A stretch of 21,013 nucleotides of DNA from Pigoraptor vietnamica (GCA_943704525.1 CALSCQ010002741.1:1-21013); one strand, 5' to 3'; counted from the stretch's first letter, positions 10,175 to 19,762 are shown. Made by a program: numbers and translations. The notes: generated by a model not told the origin, from the letters alone.

Positions 10175-10923
10175 CTAATAGAAGCGCTTGTTGGCACGCT
10201 CGCGCAGCTTCATGCGCACAAACACGACACCAACGCCCAAAACGGCGACGGCGACCGTGCAGTAGAGCACGATCGTCAGGATGCTGCCAATGGCATCGCC
10301 AATCGCCGAAGGGGCCTGGTCGTCAACGCGCTCTGCGGGCGGTCATGGGGTGTGTGAGCATGTTATCAGACACATGCAGCACATCACAGAGACACAATGC
10401 GCCGTGCGAGAGCAACGCACCGCGGAGGGGCGCATGGAACTCGGCGTGGGGCGCCTTGACTTCCTGCGCGGGCTGGTGCGTCGGCAGCTCGACAGCCTTG
10501 ATGGAAATGATGTCGTGGTTGTCTGTGCGCACGAAAGAGGCGGGTCAATGGGGATTGTGAGGACGCACACACACGGCCTCAGGTGACCTTGCTTGCTAAG
10601 AGAAGTGCAAAGTGGACCCACCGGCGACCTGGCCCGTCGCCGCAGAGAAGCCAAAGTAGTAGCCGGTGGGGATGTCCACGCCACCGACGACGAAGCACTG
10701 CCGCCACTCGTTGCGGTTGTTCGTGTCGAGAAACACCTGCGACAGAGCACATGTGTCAGCCGCTGTTCAGTGCGTGTGTCTATGGAGCGGCACGAGTGGC
10801 CCACCTGCACAGTCCGGTCGATGTACATGATGCGAACGCGCGTCGGGTGATCGACATTGCGGAATTGGCTCTGTGGAAAACGACGCCGTGCCAGTGAGAA
10901 CTGCGCACACGCACACACGCACG

Positions 10924-10989
<66 letters not shown>

Positions 10990-11886
10990 ACGCAAGCAGC
11001 CGTCAGAAATTAGAGTGCCCACCTCGCAGCCGGCAAGCTCCGTGAGGGTGCCATCGGCGTCGTGGTCGTAATGCAGCGAGCCGTCGTTCACCATGGCCGA
11101 AATGTACGGGTGGCCGTGCTGTAATGTCCGCACGCACGCTGTGAGCAGTGGCACAAGTCGCGAGCGAGACACATCGCACACTCACGTTGTGGTGCCCGTT
11201 GTGGTTGCTGTACGTGTCAAAGAACACGCCAAGGCCCGTGAAGTAGTCCTTCGAGCCAAACACAGGCCCTGTGCAGCGCATGTGGTCAGCGACCAGCCAA
11301 ATTCACAGCAGCGCCCTCAAGCATAAAACAGCGCAGTCATTATAAACACACACGACACGCGCAACTTACCGAGCTCCGTGCGGTCCTTCGTGTACCAGAA
11401 CGCCCAGCCGTCGCCGAACAGGCGCTTGCCCTGGCCCCACACCTTGAAGTCGATCGTCAGCTCCCAGGCCGCCATGTGGTTCGGCTGCGTGGTGTAAAGT
11501 GTACAGTCAGTCAGCATTAACGCACGCGCACTCGCACTCACGCGCATAAGCGCACGCACAGACACATGCACTCGCTAACAGCCGCGCTTTTACACGTTTC
11601 ACGCACACACGCACATATACATTCACGTACAGATGAACACCCATGCACTCACGAGTTTTGCCCAGAGGTAGCCCTGCTTGCTCTGGCGGTCGGGCGTGAG
11701 GCGCACATAGTCGTCGGCGACAACGGTGCTGCCACCAAAGTCCCAGTACGGGATGTCGAGGCCCGCCCCAATGTACGGCTTGTGCAGCGAGAACGAGCGC
11801 TGCACCGCCTGCGCGGCACCGGGGACGGCGAGCACGGCGGCGGCGACAACCGCGCACACGAGCGCAATGCGCAGTGCGCCGGACAT
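10175..11886 (-). CDS. LMAN2: VIP36/LMAN2-type L-type lectin cargo receptor
   Basis: Eight exons: 11886-11653, 11484-11370, 11268-11186, 11118-11023, 10870-10805, 10736-10622, 10522-10421 and 10332-10175, giving 322 residues (human VIP36 has 356). This is a type I membrane lectin that binds high-mannose glycans on cargo between ER and Golgi. A signal peptide (residues 1 to about 26) is followed by the L-type lectin fold: FSLHKPYIG, AWELTIDFKVWGQG, GDGWAFWYTKDR, GVFFDTYSNHNG, PYISAMVNDGSLHYDHDADG, ELAGCE, NEWRQCF, GVDIPTGYYFG and DNHDIIS. The paired cysteines of the family are kept. A short stalk, one membrane segment (about 286-309) and the tail KLRERANKRFY follow; the KRFY end is identical to that of VIP36. 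The residue matching VIP36 Asp261 is Gln (ATGQVADNHD). Confidence 0.95.
10929..10988. repeat. (AC)n microsatellite in intron 4 of the lectin gene
   Basis: Sixty bases of pure AC follow a shorter ACGC-rich run starting near 10905. The tract lies in intron 10871-11022 and reads (GT)n on the sense strand. Confidence 0.95.
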
Positions 11887-12076
11887 TCTCACTCGCACAC
11901 GACCGTGGACGACTGAAACGTGCAACGTTGAACAGCAGCAGTAGTACGGCGCAGCGGCTGCTGCCTTTTGCTGTGTGTGCGTTGCGTGGGCAGTGGCCAC
12001 GTAGACTGAAGCGAGGAATGTGTGTGGTTGCGACAGGGGGAGGAGTCGCTGTCCGGCAAGGGCGAGTGCGTGGAGG

Positions 12077-12101
12077 GTGTGTGTGTGTGTGTGTGTGTGT
12101 G
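12077..12101. repeat. (GT)n tract upstream of the lectin gene
   Basis: A 25-base GT tract about 190 bases upstream of the lectin ATG, in the divergent promoter region. It is the only sizeable dinucleotide tract in the window that is not inside an intron. Confidence 0.9.
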
Positions 12102-12331
12102 CACGCATGTCGTACACCTGACAGCTGGGGTCATGTGGACGCACCCTCGCAGGGAATGTGAGCGCGACATGCGCAATGGTGCTATGGGCCCGCATATCAT
12201 GACGAGCCTATAATGAGTTTGGCGCAATCGTGTTCTTTAATATGCTAACTCTCACTATTAAAAATTTGCTACACATATAACAATTTGATTTTGATTCCTT
12301 CAAGCCAAATAATGTATTGAAGTCGTTATTT

Positions 12332-12349
12332 CACGTGGCGTCACGTGAC
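12332..12349. promoter_or_regulatory. Paired CACGTG E-boxes, one in a 10-base palindrome
   Basis: CACGTG occurs at 12332-12337 and at 12342-12347, so the two centres are 10 bases apart, about one helical turn. The second lies inside GTCACGTGAC (12340-12349), a full palindrome that matches the preferred site of bHLH-zip factors such as TFEB/MITF (CLEAR motif) and yeast Cbf1. Which factor binds in this organism is unknown. Confidence 0.5.
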
Positions 12350-12498
12350 TATCCTGTTTTCTTTTTCGGAACAGTTTTGAACGGCCGAATCTGCTTGGAG
12401 ATGCACCAACATTACCTATTCCTGCTGAGATCGCACTATTACAGGCGCGAAGTGGGATGTGCTGCTGAGGGACGTTGGAGTGCGCCGCAGCCGACCCC

Positions 12499-13059
12499 AT
12501 GGCGGCCGTGGCCGACGCGCCCCTCGAGACGACCTCGGGGCGGGTGCGTGTGCCGCCGATGCTGGTTTGTGTGGTGCCCTGCTTACTTACTCAATGCCAC
12601 GTGCAGTTCCGCTTGACCGACGTTGCCACGGAAGATGTGGCCAATGACATACTGAAGAAGGCTGGGCCGCTGGAATTGCTCGCCTTTTCCAAGTGGGTGG
12701 GCGGCGAATTGGTGTGCGTGGTTGCGCTGCGACTCACGTGTGGCTCCGTCCCAGGCTTGCGGACCTTGTGAAGAAGGGCGTGCTGAAGAAGGACCAGGAC
12801 AATGACAAGGACGTCTCGTTCGTCTTCAGCAACAGTCCCGCGGACCTGTTTGATGCGGAGATCGACGAGTTCTACAGCTACGCCGAGAACGCCGAGTTCC
12901 TCGCGGGGCATGCGGACTTCCGCAGCGAGTTTGGGCGCGGTGGGTGAATTTGCGTGCTTGTCGAGGATGTAGTTGTTGGTTTATTCTTGTACCAAGTACT
13001 AATACGTTGTGTGTGTGTGTATGTGCGTGTGTGTGTGTGTGTGTGCGTGTGTGTTTGTG

Positions 13060-13109
<50 letters not shown>

Positions 13110-15837
13110 GTGTTTTGTGCATATTTATGTGTGCTTCGCCGAATAGACTGGAAAAGCGCGTCCCAATCCGATCGCCACGCGTTCATCGACACGTGCCTCG
13201 ATGCCGTGGAGAGTGCGACACCGGCGCGGAGGCATAGGAAACTGCGCGCCCTGTGCTACGTGGCGCAGGGCGTGTTTATGGAAGCAGCCACCCGCCAGGA
13301 ACAGATCGACCACTGGCGCGCGAACTGCAGCGCCATCTACGCGCGCGGTGGGCTCGACGTGCTCGGGCGTGCGGCCATAGCGGAGATTGGGCGGGTGCGG
13401 GACGAGTGCGCGGCGCAGTTGGCTGCGGCACAGGAGGAGTTTGAACGGGAGAAGGAGAAGGAGAAGGACCAGGCCGCGGGAAGGCGACGCCCGTCCATGA
13501 CGAAGAAGGACTCGCGCACACACCCTTCCGTGAAGGCGCCGACCATGGCGTCCAATGCGCCCCTCCGCACGCTGCTCAATCTGCTGCACGGCGTTGTCCA
13601 CGCCGCGTCGATCGTCGCCCCGGAGGACCTCGCCGCCGACCTCGCCAAGCCCATCGCGGGCACGGCGACCGAACCCGTGCTGCTCGGTGCCGCGCTCTTT
13701 GAGGCCGTCGCCGGCTTCGACGTGGCACAGGCGCTTCCCGTCCGAAAGCTCGTGCTGTTGTTCCAGCGCTGCGTCACGGCGATGCTCGGCGGGGACGACG
13801 GCCGGGCGGAGCGGCGGGCGCAGTTGCAGCGCGAGGCTGGCCTGCCCGAATCGCGGCCGCACGTGCCGAAGGCATCGCGCGAGGCACTAGATGGCTTTGC
13901 GGCGCACACAAGCGAGCGGTTCTACGGATACTTTGGCCCGCAGGATGCCGCGTCCAAGCTGCGCGCCGCGGCCGCCGCTGCAGTGTTTGCGGGCGTGGCA
14001 CCCCCGCCGCTGGCGCCGCTGCCCCCGCCAATTTCGGAGGGCCTAGCCGTGATGCAGGAGCACCTGCAGCTGACGCTGGCGGACCACCAGCTCGCGCAAG
14101 AGGGGTGTGCGTACGCAAAGAACCGGCTGCTGTCTGCGCGGTCGCAGGCGTCGCTCGAGCCGCGGGAGCGGAGGGGCGCCGACCCCGAGCCCCACCCGGC
14201 CGAGGCGCTGTACGCCGCCCTCCTGCCCCGCCTCCCGCGCGGCGTGATTGTCGTGCTCAAGACGGTCCTTGCGTGCGCGCCCCCGCCGTCGTCGTCACAG
14301 TTGCACCTCACGTCCGAAGTCGGTGGGAGAATGCGTCAACGAAGGATTGTGAATGTGCTTGTGTGTGGTTCCACTGTCGCTGATGCGACGGCGGCTTTGC
14401 AGACAGCGGCGCCCAGTCGCGGTCGGTTGTGCAGGCGATGGAGTTCAACATCGACATGGCGCGACACCGCGAGATCATCATGCGCACCTGCGTGGAGGTC
14501 CTGCTCTTGCTGTACCGGCACTGGAAAGTGAATCGTATCCGAAGACTGTCTCTGTGGTGTGCGTGCGCATGCGTGTGTGAGCGTGTCGAATGGCGTTGTT
14601 GGCCCCCTTGTCCCTTGGGATTCTCCTTGACCGCCCGCGCAGACGTGCTGCAAGCGGAGTATCTGTCGCAGCTGTTGGTCGACGCCAACGGCATTGTGCT
14701 TCTCCTGAGGATAATCAACACGGACATTCTCGCCTACGTCACTACGAAGAACGAGCTGCCGTTCTACAGGTGCGACGCAGGCGTATATGTCGGTTCTGAG
14801 TGCTTGTCGCCATTCGCTTAATGGCGCATGTCGCGACGTTTTCTTCTGCCGTGTGCTGACGTCACTCTTCCGCAGCTTCATGGGTTGGGCACGCCATGCC
14901 TTTGCGGGGGTTACGGAGCCGCAGGTCGAGGACGAAGGTTCGTCCATGCTTGTCTAACACCGGAGTCGTCGCAGCGAGCGCGTCGTGTTTCTCTTATGCT
15001 CAACTGCTTGTCGCCTTCGCAGAGGCCGGCGAGCAGAAGCCCGCGCCGTACCGCAACATGGGCGCAGTGATTGCGATGCTGCGCCTGCTGCAGAAGGCGA
15101 CGAAGAACAAGGCCGTGCGCATCCAGACGATGGTGCACTTTAAAGCGCCGGTGGGTGGCTGCGATGCCTCCCGCGACTTGTTTTGGCGCTTCGCTGACTG
15201 TTCCCACCGTTCGCAGGCGATTTTGAAGCGGCTTCTTCCTCTTCCCGACGCACAGCTGCAATTGTACGCGTTGAAGCTTGTCAAGAGCCAAATCAAGTTC
15301 CTCGGCCGCAAGTGGCGGCAGGGTGCGTACGGGTGGCACGTGACGCTCTGCCCGTGTGCTGTGTGGGCGCTTGCTCAACTCCCATGTACGCCGGCAGGCA
15401 ACATGAGGGTGCTTTCTGCCATCTATCTTCGCGTGCGCCAGAGCCTCCACGACGATTGGGCGTACGCTGCGGAGACGGATGTGGATGCGAGCGAGATGAA
15501 GGTGCGTTCCATTCTCGGCGTGCTGCGCACGGACAGCTGTTTGCTGACACAGCATTCGGCGCCTCTCCCACAGTTGACCGAGTCTACGCTGCGGGATGGC
15601 ATTGAGCTGTTCAACCGCCGCCACTATGCCGAGGCCGAGCCCGGGGCGCGCAGCAGCGTGACGTTCGTTCCCGCAGGTCTCGACGAGCTCGACGTCGACA
15701 TTTTTGCCGCGTGCGCCGACGAGGCCGCGCAGCTGCCGCGGGACGAAGCGGCCGCGCTCTTTGCTACATTGGGAGGGGAGGCGCTGACGCGCGATGTGGA
15801 CGGCGTTGAAGGGGACTGGTGGCAAGACTACGAGTAA
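12499..15837 (+). CDS. STRIP1: STRIP1/2 (FAM40/Far11) STRIPAK scaffold protein
   Basis: Eleven exons: 12499-12543, 12607-12692, 12755-12939, 13147-14322, 14403-14534, 14643-14769, 14876-14937, 15023-15150, 15217-15322, 15398-15501 and 15574-15837, giving 804 residues (human STRIP1 has 837). STRIP proteins scaffold the PP2A-striatin-GCKIII kinase complex. The N-terminal N1221-like part shows EFYSYAENAEF, ALCYVAQGVFMEA, LRTLLNLLHGVVH and VRKLVLLFQRCVTAMLGG. The C-terminal DUF3402-like part shows ALYAALLPRLPRGVIVVLK, VNHVLQAEYLSQLLV, TDILAYVTTKNELPF, LYALKLVKSQIKFLGRKWR, VLSAIYLRVRQSLHDDWAY and ELFNRRHY, all close to human STRIP1 in order and spacing. A charged, Lys/Glu-rich insert follows EEFERE in exon 4. 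The GTATCC donor of exon 5 is weak but is the one that restores the conserved NHV. Confidence 0.95.
13008..13113. repeat. (TG)n microsatellite in intron 3 of the STRIP gene
   Basis: An interrupted TG tract of about 105 bases in intron 12940-13146. TACTAAT, a perfect-looking branch-point string, lies just before it at about 12997-13003, some 145 bases from the acceptor. Confidence 0.95.
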
Positions 15838-15946
15838 ATTGTTTGCGATTTCAATATGCATCAAAATATTTCCGCCCCAACCGACTGTGAATGAAGTACC
15901 GTCACGATTCAATTGCATCCCTGTTCTGTCTTTTGTAACATTCGCA
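15838..15946 (+). promoter_or_regulatory. Short intergenic spacer between STRIP and profilin genes
   Basis: Only 109 bases separate the STRIP stop codon from the profilin ATG on the same strand. The spacer is AT-richer than the neighbouring exons and has to hold the 3' end of one transcript and the promoter or leader of the next. No AATAAA is present. Confidence 0.4.
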
Positions 15947-17042
15947 ATGTCTCAGGGCGACATAGTACCCGCGCCGTCGCCGCCGGGCGAGCGTCTTCTT
16001 GAGGCGCTGCGCGAGCGTCAGCGCGTGTGGACTGTCGCCGCCGTGTACGACGCCCAAGGCCGCGTGCTCGCCGCCACTTTTGACGTCGACCCGCTTGAGA
16101 TTGAGTGAGCAAGCGCGCCTTGTGCGTGGTTTGGGAGTGAGAGGGGGCAGGAGGGAGGACAGCGAGGGCACGCACCCACGGAGCGCTGGGCTCTGAGTGA
16201 CTGAATCGAAGACGCCGCTCATACTCCACCGCCGCAGCCAACTCGTCCGTGCATTCGAAGGGCACGACATTACTGTGACGCGAGGGATTGATTTTGACGG
16301 CGCGCACTTTGACGTTCACCGGTGCGTGCGTGTTCTTTGCGCCTTCTCTGTGTCTCTGCTTGTGTTGCATGCCCCCTTTGAAGCTGATATGTTCGTTAGA
16401 TGACCTGATGAACTTTGACACAGTGTCTGTCTTGTTGAACGTGTGTCGTGTGTTCGCAATGCGCGTGCAGAACCGTTGCGCGCTGACTGTGCTGTAGCAG
16501 ACAGTGCGCGTGCTTTGCTTCGTCTCACTCTTTTTCCGATCAACAGCTACTACGATGGCGTGATGTACGGCCGCGAGCCCTTTGGGTCCGAAGGGGACGG
16601 CTTTGCACTCTGCAAGGTGAGCATGCCGCCGCAGGGGGTGCACGACAGCGTAGAGACAGCCGGGATTGCGCGGGGGGAGAGCCTGCGGGTTTTGGCGGCC
16701 TTGGGGACTAGTGGCCGGAGAAAAAGAGTGCCCCGTAATTGTGGAAGACGGAGAGACGCAACTTGCTGTGAGCAAGGCTGTGGGAAGGCGGACCGGCCAC
16801 ACTGACGCTGCCGCACGCGCACAGACGACGACAGCGTCCAAGCAGACCGTCTTCACGATCGTGTCGTTCCCCTCGTCCGTGCTCACCACGCAGGCCGTCC
16901 CCGAACTGCGCCGCTTCTGCGAAAAGTACGGTGGGTGTTTCGCAAAGTGCGCGCGAGTGCTGCGAGTGTGCCATCCACCCTCATCTCACATTCGATCGTC
17001 TTTCTTGTTTGCACACGGGTGTCCGCAGTTGAGCCGCTGTGA
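15947..17042 (+). CDS. Divergent profilin
   Basis: Five exons: 15947-16104, 16238-16321, 16547-16616, 16825-16930 and 17029-17042, giving 143 residues, near the usual profilin length of 125-140. Profilins bind actin monomers and feed filament growth in the cytosol. The fold order can be followed: VWTVAAVYDAQGRVLA (first strands), FDVDPLEIDQLVRAF (helix after the F-x(3)-P-x-E-I pattern), GIDFDGAHFDVHRYY (matching the G-hydrophobic-x-GxK/HY strand), GFALCKTTT (matching the G-x(3)-K-T strand), TIVSF, and the C-terminal helix AVPELRRFCEKYVEPL. Sequence identity to classical profilins is low, more like the profilin-4 type. The last exon has just 14 bases and encodes four residues plus the stop. 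Confidence 0.75.
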
Positions 17043-17056
17043 CGCACCCGCACACC

Positions 17057-17884
17057 TCACTCGTGCATGGGGCTGCCGGGGTCTTCGCCGCCCCCCCCTC
17101 CCCCAACATCGTCCTCGTCCTCGTCGTCAAAGTCGCGCCGCATGAGCGCCGCGCGCATGTTGTAGTGCTCGCGGCGGTGGCGCTCAAACTCGGCGTGCTT
17201 CTCCCGCTTGTCGTCGTCATCCTCGTCAGTGCGCTCGTCGCCGTCGCTCTCGGACGTAACGGACACTGCGCAGTCCGCCTTTTGAGACTAGAAGAAGCGT
17301 GCGCGAACAGTAAAACGCAGCACACAACACACGACAAAAGGTCTGCCGCACGCACACACACACACACAAACACACACGAACCCACCTCTTCGTTGGCGCA
17401 TTTCACCAAGCCGCTCTACCACTTCTTGCGCATTGAGGTGCTCTGTGCTGCATGTGCGCGAGCGCGGCTCAAGAGGGGCTGCGCGTCGAATCAAGGTTTT
17501 GGAACATGAGCGCGAACCACACATTTGGCGCACGGATGCACGTGCACGCACCGCCCAGCTCCAGTGCGGGCATATCCGCATCCACGGGCTCCACATACGA
17601 CTGGAACGGCGTTTTCGGCTCGTCTATTTTCATGGTGCCGTACTCCACGCCCGCGGCGGCCTCGTGTTTCTGTATGTTTTCCTCGTCCCATTGGAGGCTG
17701 CGCCCGTGCATCATGTCAGGCGACTCACATTTTTGCTCCCTCAACCCCACCAGCCCCCGCCAACGGCCACCACTTTCTTCACGCACAGCACATGTCCACA
17801 AGTCACATCCCCACACACTCACTGTTTTCGTGAAATGTCCTCGTGCCGTGCAGCGTTTTTCAGAATGCCGTGCGGGCGGTCCAT
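17057..17884 (-). CDS. PPP1R2: Protein phosphatase inhibitor 2 (PP1 regulatory subunit)
   Basis: Four exons: 17884-17823, 17697-17552, 17442-17386 and 17265-17057, giving 157 residues (human 205). Inhibitor 2 binds and regulates the catalytic subunit of protein phosphatase 1. All signature motifs are present in order: GILKN at residues 6-10, LQWDEENI at 22-29, MKIDEPKTPF at 43-52 with Thr50 matching the GSK3 site, an acidic SESDGDE segment, and REHYNMRAALMRRD at 120-133 matching the HYNE helix. The tail is acidic and then Gly-rich. Its stop codon lies 14 bases from that of the convergent profilin gene. Confidence 0.95.
17353..17377. repeat. (CA)n tract in intron 3 of the inhibitor 2 gene
   Basis: A short CA tract in intron 17266-17385 that reads (TG)n on the sense strand. 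Confidence 0.85.
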
Positions 17885-18206
17885 GGCGCCACCCAGTGCA
17901 CGCACACCACCAACCAGTGCCAAGGGAGGAATTGGCCCCCAAAGGCGCGGTGCCGGGGAAGCGAGCAGGGGAAGAGACAAAGGCGGTGGCGCAGCGCGGT
18001 ATTCGCACGCTTGCTGCGGCACGTGCTGTAGAAATGACGGTCGCGCACTCGCAGTGCCGCCAAGTGTGCCGTGAACGGGCGGCTGCGAGCCATGTCACCT
18101 TACCCGGACATGATGTCACTTCGCTTGTCGGCACGTGGTGAAAGGGGCGATCACCTTTTTTTAAAAGTGCAGAGCAAGGAGTGTTCTTCGCACGGCACAG
18201 TCGACC
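17885..18206. promoter_or_regulatory. Divergent promoter between inhibitor 2 and SURF2 genes
   Basis: The 322 bases between divergent start codons hold no gene. A TTTTTTTAAAA run at 18155-18165 lies about 42 bases upstream of the SURF2 ATG and is the only TATA-like stretch. A CACGTG occurs at 18131-18136. The SURF2 start ACCATGG is in strong context. Confidence 0.4.
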
Positions 18207-19464
18207 ATGGATGCCGCCTTGAAGCGCCTCGTGGAGGAGCGCAAGGACGAGCTCTCGGTGCTTGAGTCTGGCAAGGTATGGCAAGTCGCAACGGGGTGCA
18301 ATGCTGTGCTTTTGGGCCGACCAAAACGCCCATCGCAGGTACGCGCTACACTCACAGGACACGAACTGCCACCCCGCGCCGATGCGGTGTCGGCATACCT
18401 GGCGTCCGCCAAGTACATTCGTGCGAAGGAACTGTCGTCGTATGACTACGACAAACACCTGCCGCACGTCGTGCCCCACCAGACCAACAGGTGGGTCGCC
18501 GCGCTTCGGATCTGGCGTTTCATGAGGCTGACTGTTGTGCTGCAGTCGGCTGCTGTTCTGCAAGCTCACCAAGAGGGTGATCAACCGGCGCCCGGACGAA
18601 GTGGAGCGGCACGTGACAGGAAAGCGCTACAAGCGGCTCCTTCAAAAATGTAAGGTTCTCCATTTGAGCTGTTCGTTTCAATGCATTGCGTTGGGCTCAA
18701 TGAATTTCACGCCGCGCAGTCCAGGCAGGCGGGGGTGTGGGCAACGACGACGAGGACGAAGAGGGGGACGAGGACGGGCTTTGGGTTCCGGACGAGTTCA
18801 TTGGTGCCGAGCGCAAAGCAAAGCGCCGGGAGCTTGCGCGTGAGTGATGCAGTGGCGGAGAATTGTGCACTGTGTTGATGTCTCACATGTTCGCATGCGA
18901 CTGTTGCAGGCATGGGCATGGCTGACATGATGGAGGACGGGAGCGAACACGAGGGGGATGGGGACGCGAGCGACAGCGCGGGCGAGGGCAGCGGCAGCAC
19001 AAGAGGTGTTGACGACGACGAGGACGATGACGCCGACATTTATCCTCCCGATGGACCCCTGTTGCCTCCGCGAAAGCGCAAGGCGCGCGACGATGGCGAG
19101 GAAGAGGACTCTGGCGAGGAAATGGAGGAAGATGATGGTGGGGAGAGCGAGGGCGAAGAATTCGACGACGAAGTAATGAACGGCGGTGAGGGGAGTGAGA
19201 ACGGGGATGGTGACAGCAATGACGACGGCCCAAGTGACGATGCGAAGCCGGCAAAGAGAAGGGGCCCGCAGCGGTGCGTTGTTGGGACACACTGGCACAT
19301 GCCAGTCTAAGCTTGCCGGCTATGGTGCTATGCATGTTCGGCTGACCGAGCACACTTATTGACGCAGGAGTGTGCAAAAGGGCAATCGTGGGAAGTTGCC
19401 GCGGCAGCCTCCCGCGAAGGTTGCGAGGACGGACAAGGGAAAGGGCCGCGCGAAACGGTCGTGA
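18207..19464 (+). CDS. SURF2: SURF2 (Surfeit locus protein 2) homologue
   Basis: Six exons: 18207-18275, 18339-18490, 18546-18649, 18720-18839, 18910-19273 and 19368-19464, giving 301 residues (human 256). SURF2 is a nuclear/nucleolar protein linked to ribosome production. The N-terminal domain matches closely: KVRATLTGHELP, YIRAKELSSYDYDKHLPHVVPH, RLLFCKLTKRVINRRPDEVERHV and TGKRYKRLLQ. The C-terminal half is long and highly acidic (Asp/Glu/Gly/Ser), includes DADIYPPD, which matches the YPPE motif of human SURF2, and ends in a basic tail (GKGRAKRS) as expected for a nucleolar protein. The acidic part is longer than in the human protein. Intron 1 is 63 bases and stopless, so retention would add 21 residues. 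Confidence 0.93.
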
Positions 19465-19762
19465 ACACTAAAATATGGCCTGAATGTAACACATCAGGGG
19501 TAACACATTTAATCCGAGATATCGGCAGATTGCACAACACCTGACGAGGCCGACTGGCCTCTGCTTCCACGACACTCTGCTGACGACAGAAAAGAAAGTC
19601 TCGCCGCAGCAGCACAAGCACGCGCGGTTACGACGCTCTTCCTCCCGCATTGCTTCAGCAAGGACGCTGCGCCACACCAAAGGACGGTCCCTGTCGTGCG
19701 TGACCTGAGCGCGCAGCAGACGAGAGGGCCCGCCGCCGGGCTGAGCGGCGGGCAGAGGCACG
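19465..19762 (+). promoter_or_regulatory. Promoter and leader of the HRD1 gene
   Basis: These 298 bases lie between the SURF2 stop and the HRD1 ATG. They hold a direct repeat GTAACACAT at 19486-19494 and 19500-19508, a small inverted repeat GAGGCC/GGCCTC at 19546-19561, and a GC hairpin just before the start codon. I found no CCAAT-N9-CCACG unfolded-protein-response element. Confidence 0.4.
19728..19753 (+). other. GC hairpin in the HRD1 leader
   Basis: GCCCGCCG at 19728-19735 and CGGCGGGC at 19746-19753 are perfect reverse complements around a 10-base loop. The 8-bp all-GC stem ends 9 bases before the HRD1 ATG at 19763. If transcribed it would form a stable structure in the mRNA leader close to the start. 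Confidence 0.5.

Larger units (their letters stand above)
11887..12498. promoter_or_regulatory. Divergent promoter region between the lectin and STRIP genes
   Basis: The 612 bases between two start codons that point away from each other hold no gene. Starting from the lectin side they contain a (TG)n tract at 12077-12101, CCTATAAT at 12207-12214, an AT-rich island at about 12215-12320, and two CACGTG palindromes at 12332-12337 and 12342-12347. The arrangement fits a shared promoter, with the nucleosome-poor AT-rich part nearer the STRIP gene. Confidence 0.5.

Noticed and set aside
14911-15918. A 335-residue open frame on the minus strand over the STRIP 3' exons
   Set aside because: The plus strand gives conserved STRIP motifs across the same bases and spliced phases that fit. 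The antisense frame has no recognisable feature.
15909-16889. A 326-residue open frame on the minus strand over the profilin gene
   Set aside because: It crosses profilin exons and introns alike and has low-complexity content; the plus-strand splice model gives a protein of profilin size and pattern.
17469-18584. A 371-residue minus-strand frame covering inhibitor 2 exon 2 and the SURF2 5' end
   Set aside because: Only the part at 17552-17697 is real exon. The rest runs through introns and the promoter, and the true start (GILKN exon) is in another frame.
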